This document shows, piece by piece, positions 48,430 through 59,561 of a stretch of DNA of 64,000 bases. The stretch spans positions 2,109,081 to 2,173,080 of the forward strand of contig NZ_CP013859.1 of assembly GCF_001513675.1 (NCBI RefSeq), in the 5' to 3' direction. Position numbers and translations under genes: made by a program. The number at the start of each line of letters is the position of its first letter. Position 1 is the stretch's first letter. This DNA comes from Microbacterium sp. XT11. Its GTDB lineage: Bacteria; Actinomycetota; Actinomycetes; Actinomycetales; Microbacteriaceae. The notes under the pieces were generated by a model that did no database searches, had not been told where the DNA came from, and saw only the letters and a program-made list of their open reading frames with translations.

Positions 48430-49071
48430 ATGCGCATCCCTGAGCAGCTCCGCGACATCGCCGATGAACTCATCTCCCTCGTGCTCGCCGCACCGTGCTC
48501 GGGATGCGGTGCGGTGGGGACCGTCCTGTGCGCCTCGTGCCGCTCGGCCCTGGAGCCTGCTCCCGTGGAAGTCACGACACCGGGCGGGCTCGGAGTCCGG
48601 GCCGCGCTGTCGTACGAGGGGGTCGCCGCACGGTGCATCAGGCGCCTCAAGGGCGACGGCGAGACGATGCTCGTCCGGCCGCTGGGAGACGCTCTGCGGG
48701 CCGTCGCCGAGCCGCACCTGAGAGGCGCGCTCGCCGTCCCCGTCCCCACCAGCCGGAGATCGTTCCGCCGTCGCGGCTACCGCGTGCCGGAGCTTCTCCT
48801 CCGGCGCGCCGGGGCGACGCCGCTCCGGGCGTTGCGGGCGATCGGCCCTCATGTCGATCAGCGCGGTCTCGGTGTCGCCGAGCGTGCCGCCAACGTGCGT
48901 CATCGCATGCGCGCGCGAGGCGCCGGTGACGGCCGCGCCGTCGTCGTGGTCGACGACGTCGTCACCACGGGGGCGACGCTCGACGAAGCAGCCAGGGCGC
49001 TGCGCGCCGCCGGTTATGACGTGCGATGCGGCATCGCCCTCGCCGCGACGCCGAGGCACAGCATCCCCTGA
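48430..49071 (+). CDS. ComF-family phosphoribosyltransferase-like protein
   Basis: A 213-residue protein with an N-terminal zinc finger (APCSGCGAVGTVLCASC, four Cys) and a C-terminal phosphoribosyltransferase fold with the PRPP loop VVVVDDVVTTGATLDEAARA. In naturally competent bacteria ComF helps DNA uptake; in actinobacteria the role is unclear. The gene follows lpqB as in M. tuberculosis (Rv3242c). I chose ATG 48430 because GGGAG lies nine bases upstream and the protein then starts like other family members. Starts at 48388 or 48349 are possible. Confidence 0.88.
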   Translation: MRIPEQLRDIADELISLVLAAPCSGCGAVGTVLCASCRSALEPAPVEVTTPGGLGVRAALSYEGVAARCIRRLKGDGETMLVRPLGDALRAVAEPHLRGALAVPVPTSRRSFRRRGYRVPELLLRRAGATPLRALRAIGPHVDQRGLGVAERAANVRHRMRARGAGDGRAVVVVDDVVTTGATLDEAARALRAAGYDVRCGIALAATPRHSIP

Positions 49072-49195
49072 AGCGATGCTCGGGAGACACGGAGCAATTC
49101 AGTCGTGACAACGGCGGGCGACCGGACTACGGGGGGGCAGAACAAGGCGACCACGGTCCGCCCTTGGCCGGGAGGACCGGGACAAGGAGGCAGCA

Positions 49196-49852
49196 ATGGA
49201 AACGAGCATCGTCGGCGTCGGGGTGGGAATCACCGACCGCTTTCGATCTGTTGTCGAAGAGAAGATCGCCAGGATCCAGACGCTTGCAGCGCGTGCGCAG
49301 CGCTTGGACGTCAAGGTCACGCACCGGGTGTACCGCAACGGCCGCGTGCCCGATGAGACGGTCGAGCTGACGCTCGTCGGCAAGGGTCCTGTCGTCCGGG
49401 CCGAGGCCACGGACGGTGACAAGTTCGTCGCGCTCGACCTCGCCATCGACAAGATGTGCGAGCAGCTGCGCCGCGCGAAGGAGAAGCGCGTCGACGGCCG
49501 TCACCACCCGCGTGGCGCCCACTTCGAGAAGGGCAGCGGAGCCCTCGAAGGCATCGATGTCCGACCCGCGTCGGCCGATGTGCTGCACGCCGTCGCGACG
49601 GGCAGCGTACCCATTCAGAACGACGAGGAAGAGACGTACTCGCCGGTCGTCATCCGCACCAAGAACTTCGAGGCGGAGTGGATGACCGTCGAAGAGGCCG
49701 TCGACCGCATGGAGCTGGTCGGCCACGACTTCTTCCTCTTCGTCGACGCCCGCACCGACCACCCCAGCGTCGTGTACCGACGCAAGGGCTGGGACTACGG
49801 CGTCATCTCGCTGACGACCCAGGCATCGCCGTCTGAGGCGCTCGCGTCCTGA
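49196..49852 (+). CDS. hpf: Long-form ribosome hibernation-promoting factor
   Basis: A 218-residue protein of the long HPF type, which pairs ribosomes into inactive 100S dimers in stationary phase or stress. The N-terminal S30AE domain (residues about 1-100) has GVGVGITDRFRSVVEEKIAR and VELTLVGKGPVVRAEA. After a linker, the C-terminal dimerisation domain has VVIRTKNFEAEWMTVEEAVD, GHDFFLFVDA and VVYRRKGWDYGVISL. Length and both domains match Rv3241c-type proteins. The ribosome site AAGGAGG lies 6-7 bases before ATG 49196. It precedes secA as in mycobacteria, with two genes inserted on the other strand. Confidence 0.95.
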   Translation: METSIVGVGVGITDRFRSVVEEKIARIQTLAARAQRLDVKVTHRVYRNGRVPDETVELTLVGKGPVVRAEATDGDKFVALDLAIDKMCEQLRRAKEKRVDGRHHPRGAHFEKGSGALEGIDVRPASADVLHAVATGSVPIQNDEEETYSPVVIRTKNFEAEWMTVEEAVDRMELVGHDFFLFVDARTDHPSVVYRRKGWDYGVISLTTQASPSEALAS

Positions 49853-49860
49853 CGACAACG

Positions 49861-49890
49861 GAACGGCCCGCCTCGAGGGGCGGGCCGTTC
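49861..49890. terminator. Strong hairpin between hpf and the convergent coiled-coil gene
   Basis: GAACGGCCCGCC and GGCGGGCCGTTC form a perfect 12-base-pair stem around a six-base loop, starting eight bases after the hpf stop and ending 20 bases before the stop of the convergent gene. It can serve both strands. A T-run is nearly absent, as is common in high-GC genomes. Confidence 0.85.
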
Positions 49891-49910
49891 TGTATGCGGC
49901 AGGGGCGTCG

Positions 49911-51227
49911 TCAGTCGAAGATTCCGTCGAGGATGCTGCCGATGACGAGGCCGCCGAGGATGCCGGAGGCGATATCACCGCCGCCGCCGCGGGATCCTCC
50001 GCCCCATCCGCCTCCGCCCCAACCGGGGGCCTGCGGACGCGAGGAGTCGATGTCGCGCTGGGCGAGCTGCAGCGCTTCGGATGCGAGGTATGCGACACGG
50101 CGCGCGCTCGCCAAGGCCTGCTCCCTGGTGTCCTCGGCGGGCAGGAGCTCGGTCAGATCCGCGCGCAGCCGCTCCGCCTCCGCGAGCCGCGTGCGGGCGT
50201 CGGCTCCGATCCATCCGCGGTGCCCGGCGATGAGGCCCCTGGCCACGCCCAGCTGACGGTCCGCGTCATCGATGGCGTGCTGCACCTGCTGGATGCTGGG
50301 CAGCGGGTTCTCGGCGCGGTACCTGGCCTTCGCGATCGCGTCGTCGAGGGCCGTGTTGGCTTCCCGGAGACGCGACAGCTCCGCGAAGGGGTCGCCCGGA
50401 GTGCCCGCGGGGGAGAGCGAGCTGAGGGCCTCCTGCAGCGCCGCGACGGCGGCGGCGACCTCGGGGACCTGGGGCGCGGTGCGCGCCGCGATGAGGTCGG
50501 ACCGGGAGTCGGCGACCACTTCGGCCAGCGTGGACTCCGCACGCAGCGCTTCGATCTCGAAGTCCTCCACCGCGTCGAGGAGTGCGGATGCCCGCCGGGT
50601 CGCCTCCGTCGCGGTCTCGAGAGCGAGATTCGCCTCTTCGTTCTGCTTGGCGGCGCGACGTCGCTCCGACACATCCGCGCCGTGCACGGCGAAGGCGATG
50701 AGCTGCTCGGCCTCGGCGGCGCTCTCGACGATCTGCTTCATGGCGGACTCCGCGTAGCGGGAGGAGAGCCGTGCGACCGTCTCGGTCGTCTGCGGGATGC
50801 GGGCCTTGAGTGCGGCGGCGTCCGCCCGTACCTGGGCGACGATCTCGGGTGCGCGGCGCACCTTCGCGACCGATTCGGCCAGCACCGAGGTCTTCTCGTC
50901 GAGGAGGTCCTGCGCCCAGTCGCACAGCTGCACGATGCGGGCATTGCGGGTGCGCAGCTCCTCCGGGGTGTCGGGGATCTCGTCGTGGTTGAGCTGGTGA
51001 AGCTGGAACGCCTCGCGCATGTGCGTGCGCACGGATGTGAGCGCAGCATGCAGGTCGGCGGTCAGGGAGCCGCCCAGCTCTGCTTCGGCGAAGGCGAGTT
51101 CGTCGGACGTCGTCCGGATCCGCTCGTCCGTCGCCACGAGGGCCTGCTCGGCCCGGCGCGCGAGATCGGCATCCTGCGCGGCCAGCTCTTCCTGCTCGCG
51201 CTTGCGTCTACCCCAAAATCCAGCCAT
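49911..51227 (-). CDS. Uncharacterised coiled-coil protein with Gly-rich C-terminus
   Basis: A 438-residue protein, almost entirely alpha-helical and Ala/Glu/Arg-rich up to about residue 390, with long coiled-coil-like stretches (VAKVRRAPEIVAQVRADAAA). It then has a Gly/Trp-rich segment (PGWGGGGWGGGSRGGGG) and a short hydrophobic end (ASGILGGLVIGSILDGIFD). The coiled coil plus Gly-rich tail resembles the C-terminal part of actinobacterial TPM-domain proteins, but there is no TPM domain or signal peptide. I do not recognise a function. TAGGAT (read on the minus strand, 51239-51234) lies six bases before the ATG, so the message may be nearly leaderless. Confidence 0.75.
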   Translation of the reverse strand: MAGFWGRRKREQEELAAQDADLARRAEQALVATDERIRTTSDELAFAEAELGGSLTADLHAALTSVRTHMREAFQLHQLNHDEIPDTPEELRTRNARIVQLCDWAQDLLDEKTSVLAESVAKVRRAPEIVAQVRADAAALKARIPQTTETVARLSSRYAESAMKQIVESAAEAEQLIAFAVHGADVSERRRAAKQNEEANLALETATEATRRASALLDAVEDFEIEALRAESTLAEVVADSRSDLIAARTAPQVPEVAAAVAALQEALSSLSPAGTPGDPFAELSRLREANTALDDAIAKARYRAENPLPSIQQVQHAIDDADRQLGVARGLIAGHRGWIGADARTRLAEAERLRADLTELLPAEDTREQALASARRVAYLASEALQLAQRDIDSSRPQAPGWGGGGWGGGSRGGGGDIASGILGGLVIGSILDGIFD

Positions 51228-51301
51228 GCAATGATCCTAGACAAGCGCCGGAATGCGCGGGCTGTGCATCTGCCCCGGAACGGCGCGGTTCGCTCAGAGC
51301 G

Positions 51302-51916
51302 TCAGGCGACGGGCGACAGGGGTTGTGCGGGGGCATCCTTCGCCGGACGCCCGCGCTTGGGGCGCGTGGTCTCGAGCGCGATCCCGGCGGCGTGCTGCGG
51401 GGCGAGGGCGAGGCGGCGTTCGACGTGGTCCAGCCACTGCAGCTCCGCCTCGGCCGCCAGGATCATCGCATCGACGATGAGGGCACGTGCGAGCTGCTCG
51501 GCATCGTCTCCCTGATCGGGGGCGGAGAGCGCGCGCAACAGCGCGACCCGCTCGGTGGAGGCGGCCCGTTGCCGTCTCAGCAGTGCGACGACGTCGGCGC
51601 CCGGGAGGGTCGCGGCGAGCGACAGCTTGATCGCCAGCTCGTCGCGCGCGCCGGTCGAGCGCAGCACGGGCGACGACAGCCAGGCGGCGGCCTCCGCGCG
51701 GCCGGCATCCGTGATCTGCCAGAAGACGTGTCCGTGCTCGTCCTGTGCGCCCCTCGACACCAGCCCGTCGCGTTCCAGCCTCTCGAGGGTGTTGTAGATC
51801 TGCCCGACGTTGAGAGGCCACGTCGAGCCAGTGCGCCTGTCGAACTCGTGTCGCAGCTGGTAGCCGTAGCACGCACCCTGATCGAGGATGGCGAGCAGGC
51901 TCTGACGAACCGACAT
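51302..51916 (-). CDS. PadR-family transcriptional regulator
   Basis: A 204-residue regulator. Residues about 1-80 are the PadR winged helix: SVRQSLLAILDQGACYGYQL, RTGSTWPLNVGQIYNTLERL (recognition helix), then LVSRGAQDEHGHVFWQITDA. The C-terminal domain (PadR/Vir type) is helical and ends in a basic AT-hook-like KRGRPAKDA, which is unusual for the family. The ATG at 51916 has CGGAGGAACC directly upstream; longer in-frame starts lie in the operator. It probably represses its own promoter, which carries an inverted repeat; the effector is unknown. It is divergent from secA. Confidence 0.9.
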   Translation of the reverse strand: MSVRQSLLAILDQGACYGYQLRHEFDRRTGSTWPLNVGQIYNTLERLERDGLVSRGAQDEHGHVFWQITDAGRAEAAAWLSSPVLRSTGARDELAIKLSLAATLPGADVVALLRRQRAASTERVALLRALSAPDQGDDAEQLARALIVDAMILAAEAELQWLDHVERRLALAPQHAAGIALETTRPKRGRPAKDAPAQPLSPVA

Positions 51917-51947
51917 GGTTCCTCCGGTGGGCAGGCGGATGAAAGCG

Positions 51948-51970
51948 ATACGCAGTATATGCATACGCAG
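51948..51970 (-). promoter_or_regulatory. PadR promoter with overlapping operator-like repeats
   Basis: The inverted repeat ATAC-GCA-GTAT (51948-51958) and a second ATACGCAG (51963-51970) in direct repeat lie about 35-50 bases before the padR-type start. On the minus strand TATACT (51959-51954) within them is a good -10 element. PadR proteins typically bind ATAC/GTAT-like dyads, so autorepression is likely. Confidence 0.55.
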
Positions 51971-52107
51971 AAAACATCACGTGCGGGCGCGCCGCAGGAG
52001 CAGCGTGCAGGCGACGTGCAGGTCACAGGCCGGTAACATGAGCACGTATGCCCGCAGGGCGCCTCCGGCGACCGGGCGGTTTACCCATCGACAGGGAGAT
52101 GACATCT

Positions 52108-54906
<2,799 letters not shown>

Positions 54907-55019
54907 CGCGACTGGTCGGAGAACCGTCTGCGCGGTGATCTCACGTGCGCGTGAGCACGGCGTCCCGCACCGGGGGGTCGGTGGCGGGATCGTGTTCGTG
55001 ACGGCGCTAGGCTTGGGCA

Positions 55020-56246
55020 ATGACACCTTCGCGCCACTTCGACCAGTCGTCGAAGCTCAAGAACGTCCTGTACGAGATTCGCGGAAACGCCCTCGTCGAG
55101 GCGGCGCGGCTCGAAGCAGAGGGTCACAAGATCCTCAAGCTCAACACGGGCAACCCGGCGATCTTCGGCTTCGACGCGCCGCACCAGATCGTTCACGACA
55201 TGCTCGCGGCCCTGCCGACCGCGCACGGCTACAGCGAGAGCAAGGGCATCGTGTCGGCGCGGCGCGCCGTCGTCAGCCGCTACGAGCAGATCGAAGGGTT
55301 CCCGCGCTTCGACCCTGAAGACGTCTTCCTCGGCAACGGAGTCTCCGAGCTCATCACGATGACGATGCAGGCGCTCCTCGACGAAGGTGACGAGGTGTTG
55401 ATCCCGGCACCGGATTACCCGCTGTGGACGGCGATGACGAGCCTGGCCGGCGGCACGCCCGTGCACTATCTGTGCGATGAGAACGACGGGTGGCAGCCGG
55501 ACCTCGAGGACATCCGATCGAAGGTGACTCCGCGCACCAAGGCGATCGTCATCATCAATCCGAACAACCCCACCGGCGTCGTCTACTCGCGGGAGATCGT
55601 CGAGGGCATCGTGCAGATCGCCCGTGAGAACGAGCTCCTGCTGCTCTCCGACGAGATCTACGATCGCATCCTCTTCGACGACGCGGTGCACGTCCCGACC
55701 GCCACGCTGGCGCCGGATCTGCTGTGCCTCACCTTCAACGGGCTCTCGAAGACCTACCGCGTCGCCGGGTACCGGTCCGGGTGGCTAGTGGTGACCGGGC
55801 CGCAGGAGCACGCCCGAGGCTTCCTCGAGGGCATCAACCTGCTCGCGTCGACGCGGCTCTGTCCGAACGTCCCCGCGCAGCACGCGCTGCAGGCGGCGCT
55901 CTCCGGAGTGCAGTCCATCGACGCGTTGATCGCGCCGACCGGGCGCCTCCACGAACAGCGGGACATCGCGTGGGAGGGGCTGGAGGCGATCCCCGGTGTG
56001 TCATGCGTGAAGCCGCAGGGCGCGCTGTACGCGTTCCCCAGGCTCGACCCCGAGGTCCACGAGATCCGCGATGATGCCAAGCTGGTCTACGACCTGCTCG
56101 TCTCGGAGCACATCCTGCTGGTGCAGGGGACCGGCTTCAACTGGGCGACCCCCGACCATCTCCGGCTCGTGACATTGCCCGAGCCACGAGTCCTCGCGGA
56201 AGCCGTCGAACGGCTCGGGAACTTCCTCTCGAGCTATCGGCAGTAG
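55020..56246 (+). CDS. Pyridoxal-phosphate aminotransferase, AlaA/AspC-like
   Basis: A 408-residue class I aminotransferase, probably making alanine or a related amino acid from pyruvate and glutamate. Motifs include LNTGNPAIFGFDAP, GYSESKGIVSARRAV, GNGVSELITMTMQAL (cofactor phosphate site), INPNNPTGVVYSREI, SDEIYDRILFD and the Schiff-base Lys in FNGLSKTYRVAGYRSGW. The N-terminal pattern matches the AlaA group rather than ordinary AspC. Length is normal. The 3' end overlaps a convergent gene by 110 bp. Confidence 0.9.
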   Translation: MTPSRHFDQSSKLKNVLYEIRGNALVEAARLEAEGHKILKLNTGNPAIFGFDAPHQIVHDMLAALPTAHGYSESKGIVSARRAVVSRYEQIEGFPRFDPEDVFLGNGVSELITMTMQALLDEGDEVLIPAPDYPLWTAMTSLAGGTPVHYLCDENDGWQPDLEDIRSKVTPRTKAIVIINPNNPTGVVYSREIVEGIVQIARENELLLLSDEIYDRILFDDAVHVPTATLAPDLLCLTFNGLSKTYRVAGYRSGWLVVTGPQEHARGFLEGINLLASTRLCPNVPAQHALQAALSGVQSIDALIAPTGRLHEQRDIAWEGLEAIPGVSCVKPQGALYAFPRLDPEVHEIRDDAKLVYDLLVSEHILLVQGTGFNWATPDHLRLVTLPEPRVLAEAVERLGNFLSSYRQ

Positions 56247-57408
56247 CCGCGGTGGTCTGAGGCGCCATCGTCGTTGCAAGACGCCGCACGGCGGCCACGA
56301 GCGCGGAGCGCGGCGTGAGGTCGCTCATGGGGCGCGCGTGCAGCAGCGTGGCGTCGGCGGCGCGCTGGTCGTACGGCAGGAACACGATGTCTGTGATGCC
56401 GGCGAAGCGCTCGAGGGTGCGGCGGATCTGACCGCGTGCATCGAGTCCGAGGGGCCCGGAGCGCAGCTGGTTGATCACCACGCTGACCGGTGTGGGAGCG
56501 GTGATCCTGCGCAGCTCCGCGTGATCGCGCAGCAGGCGGCTGATGCCCAACGGATCTGCCGCTCCGACGGCGATGATCGCGTCAGCCTCCGCGAGGGCCG
56601 CCGTGGTGGCCCCGTGGCGTCGGGGGCCCGCGAGGTCGTACGTCGCCTCGTCATCGGCGTCGATGGCCGCGGAGACGTCGACGACGATCTCGTCGGCCCA
56701 GCCGCGGCAGGCGCGGAGCGCCGCTCCGAGACGCGCCGCGGAGAGCTCGGGCCAACGGCTCGGCCGGTTGATGCCGGCGAGCACCTCGACCTCTCCCGCG
56801 TCCGTGGCGACGGTTGCGGCGAGCCTCGTGAGCTCGGCATGGTCGAGCACCCCGAGCTCCGCGCGGCGGCAGGCCGCGGCGATCCCCGGCGTATCGTCGC
56901 TCAAACCCAGCAGCAGCGCCACGGACGGGGCGACGGTGTCCGCATCGACCAGCACCGTGCGCCGCCCGGCTCTGGTGAGCTCGACGGCGAGTTGGATCGC
57001 CACCGTGGTGCGCCCGGGAGCCCCATGCGGCCCCCAGACCACGGTGATGCGGCTGGGTGATCGGGGTGCGGCGGGGGCCGCGGACGGGGCGTCGTCCGAG
57101 AGCACGGCGGCGACCTCCCACCCGGCCGCATGTGCGGGGAGCGGCGCGGCGAGCCCATAGCGGGCGAGCAGCCGATTGTCGCCGTCGCCCAGCGGCACGA
57201 TGCGCACGCCGGCCTGATCGCACGCCGCCACCAGTGCGGGCGTCAGAGCCGTGCGCGTGGCCGGCAGCACGATCGCATCGATCCCCGGCGCGAGCGGCAG
57301 TGCGGATGCCGGCGGCACGACCGCCGCGACGTGGACGCCCTCGATCTCGAGCTCGGCCGCCAGGGCGCTGGCCCGCGGTTCGCCCACCGCCACGACGACC
57401 GTGCTCAC
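56137..57408 (-). CDS. CpaE/MinD-like P-loop ATPase
   Basis: A 423-residue protein. Residues about 1-130 resemble a divergent receiver-like region (VVVAVGEPRASALAAELEIE). Residues about 140-390 are a MinD/ParA-like domain with a deviant Walker A (VVWGPHGAPGRTTVAIQLAV), VLVDADTVAPSVALLLGL and IVVDVSAAID. CpaE proteins position or assemble Flp/Tad pili; the usual signature Lys of the deviant Walker A is not obvious (the loop reads GAPGRTT). Its start overlaps the SAF-domain gene by four bases. The last ~37 residues are antisense to the aminotransferase and Ser/Arg-rich. No pilus genes are nearby. Confidence 0.82.
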   Translation of the reverse strand: MSTVVVAVGEPRASALAAELEIEGVHVAAVVPPASALPLAPGIDAIVLPATRTALTPALVAACDQAGVRIVPLGDGDNRLLARYGLAAPLPAHAAGWEVAAVLSDDAPSAAPAAPRSPSRITVVWGPHGAPGRTTVAIQLAVELTRAGRRTVLVDADTVAPSVALLLGLSDDTPGIAAACRRAELGVLDHAELTRLAATVATDAGEVEVLAGINRPSRWPELSAARLGAALRACRGWADEIVVDVSAAIDADDEATYDLAGPRRHGATTAALAEADAIIAVGAADPLGISRLLRDHAELRRITAPTPVSVVINQLRSGPLGLDARGQIRRTLERFAGITDIVFLPYDQRAADATLLHARPMSDLTPRSALVAAVRRLATTMAPQTTAATADSSRGSSRAVRRLPRGLVARAMSRAGDGRGSPS

Positions 57409-58025
57409 AGCGCCCCCACGGGCACCACCGACACCAGAGCGCCGCCTGTGATCGCGGCGAGCACGTCCGCCACCTCCGCGCGATCGATGACCACTTCGAC
57501 CGTGGTGCGTCCCTCCGAGGCGAGCATCCCCTCGGAGTCGACGACCGACGAGACGATGACATCGGATACGAGGATGCGCGGCGCCTCGTGCGATCGCCCT
57601 CCGTCGATGGGGGGCGCCTGCCAGAGTTCGACGACGGTTCCTGCGGAGACGTCGTCGGGGATCCTCGTGCTGCTCTCGACGACCATCGTGGTGGTGCGGG
57701 CGTCGGCGGCCGCAGCCGAGGCGGATCGCGGCAGCAGCTCGCCTTCGTCGATCGTGCGGGCCGCGATGCGCCCCTTGGCCAGATCCTGAGGACCGAGGTA
57801 GTCCTCCGTGAGGCGTCCGAGCGCGACATCGACGACTTGGAAGTCTCCGGAAGACAGGGTCTCGCCCTTCACGATCGTCCGCGTGGCCTGGAGCACCGGC
57901 GTCGTGCGCGCCGAAGACGACACGATGAGCCAGACGCCGGCGACGGAGAGCACGACGAGCAGGATTCCGACGAGGAAGCGCGCATCGCTCCAGAAGGCGC
58001 GCCGAGGACGGGAGAAGGAGGCCAT
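57405..58025 (-). CDS. SAF-domain membrane protein (CpaB/RcpC-like)
   Basis: A 206-residue protein with one membrane helix at about residues 17-39 (FLVGILLVVLSVAGVWLIV) and an external SAF domain at about 45-110 (RTIVKGETLSSGDFQVVDVA, LAKGRIAARTIDEGELLP). The rest is beta-rich (VSAGTVVELWQAPPI). CpaB/RcpC proteins with this layout are pilus-assembly factors, and pairing with a CpaE-like ATPase supports that family. No pilin, secretin or TadA gene is in the window, so the pair may serve another process. It is the first gene of the two-gene operon. Confidence 0.87.
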   Translation of the reverse strand: MASFSRPRRAFWSDARFLVGILLVVLSVAGVWLIVSSSARTTPVLQATRTIVKGETLSSGDFQVVDVALGRLTEDYLGPQDLAKGRIAARTIDEGELLPRSASAAAADARTTTMVVESSTRIPDDVSAGTVVELWQAPPIDGGRSHEAPRILVSDVIVSSVVDSEGMLASEGRTTVEVVIDRAEVADVLAAITGGALVSVVPVGAL

Positions 58026-58122
58026 GCGCCCATCGTCACAGAGTCCGGGACCTCCCCGCGGGAGTTATCCACAGGTTGGCAGACCTATCGACCGATATGC
58101 CAGCTCGGGGCAGAATGGGGTC

Positions 58123-58398
58123 ATGGTCGACTCCTCCGCATCCGCACCGCGATTCCTCGCGCCCGCCCAGGTCGCGGAGCTGCTCAGCATCGACGTCGAA
58201 GAGGTCATCGCCCTCGTGTACGAGGGGCGCCTGCGCGGCTCCCAGCTGGGTTCGCCCGCGCGGTGGCGCGTCGAGGAGTCGAGCCTCGCCGAGTACCTGG
58301 CAGAGCAGTCCGAGGAGGCTCGGCGGATGGCGCTGTGGCGGCAGGCGAACGAGGCCAGCTTCCCCGAGGTGTGGGGGACGACGCCTCACGGCATCTGA
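58123..58398 (+). CDS. Small helix-turn-helix DNA-binding protein (excisionase/MerR-like)
   Basis: A 91-residue protein with a MerR/excisionase-type helix-turn-helix at about residues 10-60: FLAPAQVAELLSIDVEEVIA and then GSPARWRVEESSLAEYLAEQ. The last 30 residues are helical and end TTPHGI. Such small proteins act as regulators (BldC is the model in actinobacteria) or DNA architects; this one is not close enough to assign. The ATG at 58123 follows GGGG and starts just before the domain. It is divergent from the SAF gene, 97 bp away, and its stop overlaps the convergent next gene by 13 bp. Confidence 0.82.
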   Translation: MVDSSASAPRFLAPAQVAELLSIDVEEVIALVYEGRLRGSQLGSPARWRVEESSLAEYLAEQSEEARRMALWRQANEASFPEVWGTTPHGI

Positions 58399-58997
58399 TC
58401 ACCGGCTGTCTGCACCCATGCGAGCGCGGAGAAGGGAACGATGCTGAAGCCGCGCACGGATGACGCGCGGCGCACGTCGCCGGCGTCGTGCAGCGCCACG
58501 TCGAGATGGTCGGCGCCGGCCCGATCGATCGTCCCGTAGAGGTCGCCCCCGTCGATCGTCGACAGTCGCACCGGCACCCGCCGCCGGGCGAGATCGCGCA
58601 GGACGAACCCGAGGGCCATCCGCTCGCGGAGCGACCGTTCCTGCTCGCCCTGGTCCTCGAGACTCGCGAGCACCATGCCGTGGTCGGTCGACAGCCCGCG
58701 CACCGCGTCGAGCGGCACGATGCGCACCGTGCGTGCGATGCCTGGCCCGTCGCCGTCCAGCGGCTCGACCGCGACCCAGTCGGCTCCGAGCGCCCGCAAG
58801 GCGACCCGCATGCGCCGTCCGCCGGGAAGATCCACCGTCGTGGCCGCGTGCGCGCTGCAGAGCACACGCAGGCGATCGCGGAGTTCCAGACGCGAGATCC
58901 GCAGCCGCTCCGATTCCGCGTCGAGCGCCGCCTTCTCGGCCTCCCACTCCGAAGCGAGCTGGCCTTCGAGGTCTTCGAACAGTCGATCCCAGTGCAT
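58386..58997 (-). CDS. Uncharacterised protein, coiled-coil start and beta-barrel-like C-terminus
   Basis: A 203-residue soluble protein that I cannot place in a family. Residues about 1-50 are an acidic helix, possibly coiled coil (LEGQLASEWEAEKAALDAES). Residues about 55-105 (RMRVALRALGADWVAVEPLD) and 145-195 (VPVRLSTIDGGDLYGTIDRA) each look like small Sm/SH3-like beta barrels. It has a single Cys and no membrane segment. It lies tail-to-tail with the small helix-turn-helix gene and is divergent from the Rv3235-family gene. The two-barrel reading is inference from hydrophobic pattern. Confidence 0.72.
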   Translation of the reverse strand: MHWDRLFEDLEGQLASEWEAEKAALDAESERLRISRLELRDRLRVLCSAHAATTVDLPGGRRMRVALRALGADWVAVEPLDGDGPGIARTVRIVPLDAVRGLSTDHGMVLASLEDQGEQERSLRERMALGFVLRDLARRRVPVRLSTIDGGDLYGTIDRAGADHLDVALHDAGDVRRASSVRGFSIVPFSALAWVQTAGDQMP

Positions 58998-59125
58998 CCG
59001 AATGAGCGTAGGCGACGCGCGTCTCTTGCGTACGAGTTATCCACAATGCGCCCTCTGTGCGAGCGTTCGCGACCGGAGCCCATGCTCTACTGGCTGCGGT
59101 CTTCGCCGAACGAGAGGGCTTGCAG

Positions 59126-59512
59126 ATGACGCTCCACGAGTACTTCGCGCCGCAGCCGACGCCGCGTTCCGAGCTGCCCGATCCGGTACCACTGCTGCGC
59201 AGCCTGACGCAGGGCGTGCTCGAGGTGCTCGCCGGCGTCCGCGAGGTCGACCAGCTCGCACGGTGGTTCAACGAGGACGCGTACCGCAGCCTCGTGACCC
59301 GCGCGAACCTGTCCGCCCGGGCGCGCAGCGCTCGCGGCGTGCCGCCGGCGCGCCCCACGTTCCAGATCCGGTCCATCCGCACCTCCGAGCCCGTCGACGG
59401 CGTCGTCGAGGCTGTGATCGTCGTGGCGGGGCCCGGTCGCACGCGCGCCGTCGCCGTGCGCCTCGAGGGGCTCGACCGGCGCTGGCGCGCGGCGTCGCTC
59501 GCGGTGCTCTGA
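59126..59512 (+). CDS. Rv3235-family protein
   Basis: A 128-residue protein resembling the family named after M. tuberculosis Rv3235 (DUF6459). The N-terminus is polar (LHEYFAPQPTPRSELPDPVP), followed by a helical part LTQGVLEVLAGVREVDQLAR with WFNEDAYRSL, and then a beta region (VEAVIVVAGPGRTRAVAVRL) ending WRAASLAVL. Function is unknown. I chose ATG 59126 because GAGAGGG lies just upstream; ATG 59057 would add 23 residues. Family placement is from remembered sequence pattern and from its position between secA and pdtaS, as in mycobacteria. Confidence 0.78.
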   Translation: MTLHEYFAPQPTPRSELPDPVPLLRSLTQGVLEVLAGVREVDQLARWFNEDAYRSLVTRANLSARARSARGVPPARPTFQIRSIRTSEPVDGVVEAVIVVAGPGRTRAVAVRLEGLDRRWRAASLAVL

Positions 59513-59561
59513 GAGGCGCGCTGAGAGAGGCGGACGGGGAGCCCACCAGTAGGCTGGTGAG

